From Dactylis glomerata (lineage: Eukaryota; Streptophyta; Magnoliopsida; Poales; Poaceae), in assembly GCA_007115705.1 (NCBI GenBank), contig QXEO01000828.1:238149-302148 (forward strand): a DNA stretch of 64,000 bases, read 5' to 3'. Shown piece by piece: positions 56,512-64,000 of this stretch. The position numbers and the translations under genes are program-made. The notes under the pieces are model-generated. The model worked only from the letters and a program-made list of their open reading frames with translations. It was not told where the DNA came from and did not search any database. Positions within the stretch are counted from its first letter, which is position 1, and every line of letters starts with the position of its first letter.

Positions 56512-59500
56512 TCACAGGAAATAGTCTGGCGTTCTACGAGTTACGTCTGGCTCTCCCCTTCTTGGGGCCGGCTCAAACTGCAAAATGACACGTCACAACA
56601 CATTAGATAACAGAAGGCCTGAACAGAAAAGGCCATGACAGGCAAGCTGCCCATGATAAAACTCTTGAAGATCAAAGACGTGGAAAAAGATACGATTTGT
56701 GAAGGCAGAAAAGGTCATTACTCAACACTTTGCTAGAGATTCCCTATGGATTCTCAAGTTGTCCATGCTATTATATCAATCCAATACTTACGACCAGAAA
56801 TGAAAAAATGATATACCTGGATGAAAGTATGCTCCCTGCAATCATCAACTTCCAAAATTGATGCCATGTTTCCACAGCGGTAGCAATAATTGGGTGCACT
56901 AAATATGGTGACCACTTTTTGCTCCTGTTCAATATGGTAAAGTGTTAACCAAATATAGTAGACCACAGGAAAAGACAAGTATGGAACTCATGAGCAGATA
57001 CTAACATGAGCCCAGTTGAATCCCTCCATGACCAGCTGGTGAGCTCTAGCAATAAGTCTTAAGTTATTGGTATGGTTGAACTGCTCTGATATATCCTGAA
57101 ATGTAGGACTTGCAAGGTCAGGGAAAAACAGATCCCAGAACTGGCTCAATACATTATGCAAACAAGAATTCGTTGTACAAGAAAAATACCTGTCCGAAGG
57201 TATATCCAGCGCCTCGAGGAGAAATACCCCAACCACATCGGTCGTCTGGATCAGACCACAGAAGATCGCACATGGGCCCTTCATGAGGAACTTCTTGGAT
57301 GCGGTCAAAGTTACGTATGTTATCAAGTGTCTCAATAGATGGTGATAATCCACCGTGCAAGCAAAATATTTCTGATTCGACCTATGAAAAGAGTGAACAC
57401 ATTGCATGTCAGTTTTATTGGTAAAGTAAAAAAACATGATACATAGGTCATCCTATTGACAGAAATGATGCAGGAGTGGATTACACACCAATGCTGTCAA
57501 GGGGAAGTAGTCGAACAGATCCGTAAAGGTTTTCCACACTGTTGCATTTCCATACCTGCAATACAAATGGGAAGTGATTCTTGTAATTCAATTCACAAAA
57601 AAAGAACACGAGATGGTCAGCTTTAATTTATTTAGACACGACAAGTGAAACCATAACTTGAGGCATCTCATATTATCCTAATACTGGATTATTTTATCAG
57701 AACAAGAATAAAGAGAGGACTTTTTAGAGCAGAACTAGCATATACACATACATAAAGGAAGAAACTTACTTCCTTAAGCACTCGTCGTAGAATCCATAAA
57801 CTTGAGTGATCTGGAAATCAATTGCCAAAAGCTCAGTTCAATTGTCAGCATATATACAAATGTAATTGAGATGAAAAGATGTAACAAAACCCACTAGAAA
57901 CTTATCATACAAATCATAGACAAATACAAGAACCAGGAAAACAATTTCCATACCTGTCGGCTTTCATGGTTTCCTCTGAGAATGGTGATCCGCTGAGGGT
58001 AACGAACTTTTAGGGATACCAAAAGCTGTTTGTTTTCAAGGATTACCATTAGTGACAAGAGATACAAAAATAACAACTATTACAAATTTATGTGTATACC
58101 CAACAAACAATTTGCCGAGGTACAAACAAATATTGCACATGAACAACAATATTGTTCTGTGATGCAAGCAAAAGGTCAATCTAATGCTTGTATAACTCTT
58201 ACCGTGACAGTTTCGACGGAATAGTATCCACGATCTACATAATCTCCCATAAACAAATAATTTGTATCCGGACACTGGTAAAAATAAAGAAGTCGTTAAT
58301 ATTGAAGACTAGGGCTTTGTTCTTGATGCTTCAAGAAGATGGCACAAAAGAAGATGAAGAGGAGAAAACACTACCTTTCCACCAATTCTGAACAATTCTG
58401 CAAGATCGTGAAACTGCCCGTGAATATCACCACATATTGTAACAGGACTCTTTACAGGCTGCAAGTTCGCCAAAGAAATCACCCAACTTAAATTACCAGC
58501 AAAACAATAACCCAATTGTGCATCTGGCAGACGAAATCACGAAAGGCAAATTATCATATGAAGGGAGCATTGCAGAGCTACAAGTTTCACAGAGCACGCG
58601 GGGCTAACTTCAGTTTGCATGGCCCATCAAGATAAAAGTCTAGCCTATACTGTTTGCCACACAATATATAGAAAAGAAGTACAGTTTGTCATGAGTTCTG
58701 ATAGTGATGTTGGAGTGAACTTTGCTGACATGTCCAATTACCACTATCATCAAAATGTGTGGATGTTTCCATTGGTTCAGCCTTTCACTAATCACAATAT
58801 TACAATTGAAAGTCTGATGTCCCATGCATTACTCTTCAGATATGAGATGGTTGCTCCAATAAATCTTCAGATATGACAATTGCCCAGCAAATAAATATGG
58901 CCTAAAGCACAAAAAGTGTAACTGCATTATCATGGGCAGTACAGCCCAGTTCTCTGGGATTGGTCAGGCTAGGTTCACTCTGTACTTCGCCTTAAACTGT
59001 TTGAAGCTTAGGCCCTTAGGGCCAGAACGACGCTTTTCTTAAAGATAGTTCTGCTCTATAAAAGGTACAATACCATATAAATGACGCAGCCACTAAACTT
59101 AGCCCATTCTCTGTAGTATTCGCTGTTTAGCAGCACCAGCAATATCCCATCCCCATTTCCCGTGAATGGATCGACAACGGGAACAAGAAACAGATGCCAT
59201 ACCATCAAGTGTTGAGCTCCTAGAGGCTAGAGTTCAACATGTTCTTCTACCCCACATGTTCAGGAAACTGTAGATGTGTACACATCACCATAGTGTGTTT
59301 CTTCCATCTATATCTGAGATTTCGTTACTTGATTGTGATACTGTACGATTTATGTGGTCTGTGTTTTGGAAAATGTGCTTAATATAACGGGTAAAATTGT
59401 GTACTCTTCCTTTTCAACATGTGCTAATGCCTGTTAGTGTCATTCGAATTTACTCCCTCTAACCACTATTACCTATCGCTAATGTGGATGTATCTAGACA

Positions 59501-60941
59501 TATTTTAGTATCTAGATACATCCATACTAGAGACAAGTAATAGTGGTCGGAGGGAGTAGAACTTTTATCATACACAACCAAAAGTGGGCTTCCATACCTA
59601 TGACTCCCTCCATTCCAAAATGATTGTCTCAACTTTGTCTAGATTCGCATGTATCTACACACTAAAACGTGTCTAGATACATGCGTATCTAGGCAAAGTT
59701 GAGACAATCATTTTGGAAAGGAAGTACCATGTCATCATACCTGGTTTCTGGCCTTGAAATGCTAATATATTGGGTCTGGGATTATCGATAAGCGCATGCT
59801 TGGCAGTTAAAGACCAGGCTCGAGAAGGACCCAGTTCAATAAACAGCTCTTTACTCCTCCGGAAGCGCAGGTGTCTGCACGCCTCCCGCAAAACTATTTG
59901 CACTGATTTCAATTTGACCAATGAATTATATTGTTTTGACTTCCGGTTACAAAAGAACTGAACTTTAGTTAAAGTTTCTGTGATATAAGCAAAGGTCCAT
60001 GACAACAATAAGAACCCAATGAGTAATGCTCCTAGCACTCTCAACAAGAAACAATCATCCTCATCCAACAATTTATCATAGGACCCCTGATAGTTTTGTT
60101 ACCTCAGGATGCATCTTAATTCTTAAAATATAACATCACTACATTCTAGAGTTTGAAATACCAGTAGCTCGGAATAGTCTACAGTACAAGTTATATTGCA
60201 TCATTGTCTTGTCCAATCAGTTAGTACCTTGTGGCTTTCTGTTTAATTATTTAACACCAAAATGGCGAGAGTAGCTGTGATGAACAGAACCAGGCTCAGA
60301 CAAGAAAGGCTGGCCCATCCTAGGGAAGCATCAACGAATCAAGCAAAGGCAAACATTTTTAGACCTTTCGAGGAGTAAAATAGCATACCTGAACATTGCT
60401 CTCCTCCATCAGAATCTCCTTGGCCTTCTCGCACAGCGCTCTAACCTGCACGGCAAAATATTCAAGGATCAGAGCAAATCGATGGGCAGCTATATATTCT
60501 AAGAAATGGTCAATTTGGCTGAAGGTAGGAATCTAGCAGTTTGGACAAGCCATAGGCCTCCCTAACGATCTGCCTCGCACTGACTCCTCCATTTCCCCAA
60601 ACAACATTAAACCAGCTAGCAAAAATCCTTTTTTTGGTAGCCACGACCAAGCAGCCGCCGGACGGACCAACGAAACGGCCATTTCGGGGCAGCCAATCGA
60701 GGAACTGGAGCCCCAGACCGCTGCCCGAGCCCCGATCTCCGCCGGAACGCCGGGCGGCGGCCCGCAGGGTCGGAATTCCGCCAGATCTGACGGAACCCGC
60801 CCAGCCCCAGCCAATAAGAGAGACATTCCTAAGGATGAGGATGAGGAAAGGGGCTGAGCGTTTTACCTCGGCCTCGGGGAGGGGCTTGCACTGCATGAGG
60901 CGCTCGATCTGCTCGTCGAGGCCGCCATGGGGGCTGCTCAT
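56512..60941 (-). CDS. Serine/threonine protein phosphatase PP2A catalytic subunit, plant subfamily II (307 aa)
   Basis: Eleven exons: 60941-60867, 60445-60389, 58458-58375, 58274-58203, 58025-57954, 57810-57770, 57555-57489, 57381-57190, 57095-57006, 56924-56817 and 56577-56512. The PPP metallophosphatase signatures are complete: GDIHG (54-58), GDYVDRG (82-88) and RGNHE (113-117), then SAPNYCYRCGN. The C-terminal TPDYFL carries the tyrosine and the leucine that is carboxymethylated to control B-subunit binding. Features such as VRALCEKAKEIL, SPVTICGDIHGQFHDLAELF and EVDDCREHTF place it with plant PP2A-3/PP2A-4 rather than PP2A-1/2/5. It dephosphorylates many substrates as part of AC or ABC holoenzymes. 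Intron 2 is about 1.9 kb and contains two MITEs. A TATA-like sequence lies about 120 bp upstream of the ATG. Confidence 0.97.
59453..59556. mobile_element. Stowaway-type MITE in PP2A intron 2 (first)
   Basis: Ends CTCCCTCTAACCACTATTAC and GTAATAGTGGTCGGAGGGAG are inverted matches, flanked by TA at 59451-59452 and 59557-59558. The interior is palindromic (TGGATGTATCTAGACA / TATCTAGATACATCCA). Confidence 0.93.
59604..59724. mobile_element. Stowaway-type MITE in PP2A intron 2 (second)
   Basis: CTCCCTCCATTCCAAAATGATTGTCTCAACTTTG on the left and its inverted counterpart ending TTTTGGAAAGGAAGTA on the right enclose a GATACATGCGTATCTAG palindrome. It lies 47 bp from the first MITE. The left TA is displaced, so the start is approximate. 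Confidence 0.85.
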
Positions 60942-61060
60942 CCTCGCCGGAGGTCCACCCTGGGCAGATCTCGGCGCCGCGCGCGCGTGCGTGGGGAGGG
61001 GAGGAGGAGGGAGGGAAGGAGCGGTGGGGCAAAAGGTATGGAAAGGTGGAAGGGCCGGTG

Positions 61061-61071
61061 GTTATATAATT
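61061..61071 (-). promoter_or_regulatory. TATA-like box of the PP2A gene
   Basis: AATTATATAAC on the minus strand, about 120 bp upstream of the ATG, in otherwise GC- and purine-rich leader sequence. The position suits a TATA box with a transcript start at about 61030. Confidence 0.45.
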
Positions 61072-62123
61072 GCGGTGCTGGAGAGGGATCCTAGTTTAGA
61101 TAGCGGCGAGGCCGAGGAGCGGAGGAGAGGAGAGCGCTCGTGGTGAAGTGTGGCCGTGTAGAGCGGATACAATGAGAGAGGGGGAAAAAGTCTATTTTAA
61201 ACCTTGAATTTGTAGAGGTTCGGCGAAATGAACCCTGAACTTTAAATCCTGTCGTTTGTACCCTGAACTTTACAATCCCGATCTAAATCGAACCCTAGAC
61301 CTATTTTTCAGAGTAGAGAAAATAAATTTATAAAATTCTATTCTTACTGACTACAATGGCCCACGAAAAAGGGAGGCCACCGCTGCGCTCGCCAGTGTCC
61401 ATTGTCAGGAGCTCCACCTCGACTGCGCGCTCTGGACGCCAAGACGTATGAACAGCGGACGATGTACGGACGGATGAACAGCGGTATTGCACCTTTGGTC
61501 ACGTTGAGGATGTACCCATTCAAGTTCTGCTTCTTACTTTAGCTAGTAGTAGTACCAGCGAGAGTTTTTAGCTAGCATTGAGTATATATAAAGAAGGACA
61601 TGCGCCTGATACTGACCTGCTAGTGTTGTCGCACATTTATTGTAACTGATCGATGTGGGAGTATATGTTCTGTGTTGACATGAACAGCATGCATATTTAT
61701 CGATCGGCTCTGTCCAAACATAATCGCAGACATTCGGAGCGACTCAGCATGAAGCGGCGTGTCAGCGCCATTTAACCACGTAAAGACTTAAATGGCTACC
61801 GGAAAATCCATTAATTTGATATGCGGCCGAAGCGGCTACGACCACATCGTCCGGCGGACACGCCAATTGCATCCTGGGTCGCCGCACGCCAGTAGCGGAC
61901 CGAGGATTTTAACTTTGACTTACAATATAAAGAGGAAATAATGATTACAAAGTATGATGGCATATGAAATTAATCATATACTACCTCCATTTTTAATTAT
62001 TTTTTGTAATCTAAAATAGCCTACAAAAGCGCCTTATAGTATGGAAAATAGATAATACTTAACTACCGAAGATTAAGTATCATTTGAATAAATTATGGTG
62101 CTACGTAGCTAGCCAATATACTA

Positions 62124-62216
62124 CTCCCTCCGATCGGAAATAAGTATCGATAATTTTATACTAACTTAATATAAGTTTGTACTAAGTCACCGATACTTAT
62201 TTTTGATCGGAGAGAG
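62124..62216. mobile_element. Stowaway-type MITE nested in the long-inverted-repeat element
   Basis: CTCCCTCCGATCGGAAATAAG and its inverted end CTTATTTTTGATCGGAGAGAG are flanked by TA at 62122-62123 and 62217-62218. Same family as 28260-28353. Confidence 0.92.
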
Positions 62217-62516
62217 TACTAAAACACGACATAGAGGAGTTCCAACGATAAATGCAGTAACGATATTTCCTTCATAGCTAATCAGGTTAAATCTATTATA
62301 ACAATTAACATAAAAAATCATCACCAAAATAAAAACGTGCATGAAGGGTGCATGGCCATAGCTAGCTTTGTAATCGTACATGCCAGACTAACGGCCGCTA
62401 ATCAACCCATTTTTTCAAAATAAAACTTGCATGGCAGCAGGCTGCATACTTTAGCTAGCTAGCTTGATCAATTCAGCGAGTGATTAGCACCTGAGTACGC
62501 TTGCATCGGCTGGCCG

Positions 62517-62549
62517 CAGGGTATGCCTCGGCATATACGGCATACCCTG
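62517..62549. repeat. Perfect hairpin, 11-bp arms
   Basis: CAGGGTATGCC (62517-62527) and GGCATACCCTG (62539-62549) are exact complements around an 11-nt loop. It lies in the interior of the long-inverted-repeat element; similar GGCATA palindromes are common in grass DNA transposons. Confidence 0.75.
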
Positions 62550-62858
62550 TAGGTCCGCCCGCTCGCCCCGCGGCGCGCGCTCGACGTGACGAAATTTAGT
62601 TGGGCACATACATGAAAACAACATTGATTCATCGTCATGCTCACGCTGAAATTCTCGGATCGATTTTTTGTGGGCCTGCGCTAGCTGATTCTCAATCCGT
62701 ATTCCCGGCTGGGAACATCTGAATCCCGGTGAGCCAAACAGGTCTAGGGTTTGATTTAGACCGGGATTGCAAAGTTCAGGGTACAAACGACAGGGATTTA
62801 GAGTTCAGGGTTTATTTCACCGAACCTCTACGAGTTCAGGGTTTAAAATAGACTTTTT

Positions 62859-64000
62859 AGGTCGCTGTGCTATGCGCGAGCTCGATTGGAACGACCGATC
62901 TACGGTAAACTAGTTCGTGGTAATAAATTGCAAATTTCACCAAAAGCTTTTTTTTTTACAGAGACGTCTGCAAAGCATCCGACAAACACTGCTTAGACTG
63001 GTCACAGTGCATATAAAATTAAATAGAGTATCATGCATATGATATAACCATATGATACTATCTTTGTTATGGATGGTATCGAGCAGGGGGCAAGAGAGAC
63101 GATGCAACGCTTCCAACCTTCCCCCCTCGTCGCCATGGCCGGTCGGCGAAGGAAGAAGCCACCGTAGACGCTGCTGTCCACTTTCCTCCCCCTCCACCAC
63201 AGCCGGCCGAGAAAAGATGTAGCTTCCGCCCCTGCCAGCGAGCCCGGCTCCTAGGCCTTTTATTAGGGAGCCACTGCCGGCACCTTCTCACCGCAACTGG
63301 CTTGCACCGCCGGAGCTCCACCGGGAGAAGAACCACCAGCCGTCGGCCTCATATCTCGGACAGAGATCTGAGCCCCCGCCCAAGCATGGCGCCGAAACAC
63401 GCCAGCAACTACCGGGACAAAACCCACCTACACCTAAAACTGCAAGGAGGACGTCGGTGCCTTCCCTTGGCCCATCTCCAGCGATGGCGTCGGCGAGATG
63501 AGCCTCGGGTCGGCTCGGCCCCTCCGGAGACCTCTTGGGTTACTGTCGCAGGAGAGAGAGTGTGAGGGGGGGTCATGGAAAGCTCAAGGTGGGTGTGGGC
63601 AATTGAGAAAATAAAACATTGTAATACCTCTATTCTCAAAAAATGCAAGGCCTATGATTTGGTCAAAATTCAAAGCTTGCTAAGTTTGCCTAAATATACC
63701 CTACAAAAAAGTTTGCCTAGATAGGAGGAAACATAATATAATATATCTTGGATCTATTGATATTAATTTGATATCGCAGATGTCCATATTTTTCTTTGTG
63801 AGGTAGGTAAGCTTAAAATACGTTGATTTGCACTATACGCCTCATTTTTTCAATCAAGAAAGTAGTATTTTTTTCAACTTTCATTAAATAACTTTAGCTA
63901 AAAGGAATAAATTTGTGAGATTGACAGTAAACTTGGATATTGTATGTGGTCTTTGTGAAAGAGAGCAAATCTGCAAGAACATGGTGAGAATGTGGTGTCG
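62859..64000. other. Right-edge region, no gene supported
   Basis: A GC-rich segment at about 63070-63590 has short open frames on both strands without motifs. Surrounding sequence is AT-rich. Possibly captured or decayed gene fragments. Confidence 0.4.

Larger units (their letters stand above)
61185..62858. mobile_element. 1.7-kb element with inverted repeats of about 120 bp (Mutator-like or foldback)
   Basis: Sequence from 61185 (AAAAAGTCTATTTTAAACC, then AGAGGTTCGGCGAAAT, CCTGTCGTTTGTACCCTGAA, CAATCCCG.TCTAAATC, CCCTAGACCT) is repeated in inverse orientation from 62858 back to about 62735, with scattered differences. Such long terminal inverted repeats suit Mutator-like elements. No transposase is visible in the 1.4-kb interior, and no clear 8-11-bp target duplication was found. 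A Stowaway MITE sits inside. Confidence 0.7.

Noticed and set aside
62517..62549. Hairpin considered as a microRNA precursor
   Set aside because: The paired stem is only 11 bp and does not match a plant microRNA I know; the setting inside a DNA transposon explains it better.

Overview
The window is nuclear DNA of a grass, most likely a pooid and possibly of the wheat/barley group. Supporting this are long multi-exon genes with GT-AG introns, GC-rich first exons, a DUF1618 gene (a family expanded in grasses), many Stowaway-type MITEs (TA target sites, CTCCCTCCGT ends), LINE copies and a TRIM retroelement. No species was identified and no searches were run; exon borders were placed by hand from reading frame, splice dinucleotides and protein continuity.

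Layout. 1-2.9 kb: a LINE reverse-transcriptase fragment, short tandem repeats and a degenerate gene (-). 4.0-5.1 kb: a small single-pass membrane protein gene (-). 6.5-8.9 kb: an adenylylsulfate-reductase-like thioredoxin-fold gene (-). 10.6-16.8 kb: an organelle-type elongation factor P gene (+) with eleven exons and introns loaded with transposons. 17.4-19.6 kb: a Rieske oxygenase of the PAO/PTC52 group (-), convergent with EF-P and with an apparent AT-AC intron. 20.6-21.5 kb: a two-exon small membrane protein (+). 23.6-26.0 kb: an unrecognised multi-pass membrane protein gene (-) with a probable frameshift, and a GC-rich repeat island near 27.5-28.0 kb that may be its promoter or 5' exon. 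28.9-33.3 kb: a nearly complete LINE ORF2 copy (-) bounded by a 14-bp target duplication. 34.1-36.4 kb: signal peptidase catalytic subunit SEC11 (-). 37.8-43.0 kb: a peroxisomal acyl-activating enzyme of the AAE17/18 type (+), ending in SKL. 43.7-45.2 kb: a retroelement ORF1-like remnant (-). 45.3-46.7 kb: an intronless DUF1618 gene (+). 46.7-51.9 kb: gene-poor, decayed repeats. 51.9-54.5 kb: lipid phosphate phosphatase delta, a sphingoid-base-phosphate phosphatase (+). 56.5-60.9 kb: a PP2A catalytic subunit of plant subfamily II (-). 61.2-62.9 kb: a 1.7-kb element with inverted repeats of about 120 bp.

The genes are ordinary housekeeping loci (organelle translation, chloroplast oxygenation, ER protein processing, sphingolipid turnover, peroxisomal acyl activation, protein dephosphorylation). 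They do not form a joint system. Several are paired divergently (APRL/EF-P, SEC11/AAE) or convergently (EF-P/PTC52). I did not find a convincing new multi-gene system. The most notable signals are the AT-AC intron, a 14-nt microexon, a TRIM nested inside a MITE inside an intron, the precisely bounded LINE, the frameshifted membrane-protein gene and the long-inverted-repeat element.
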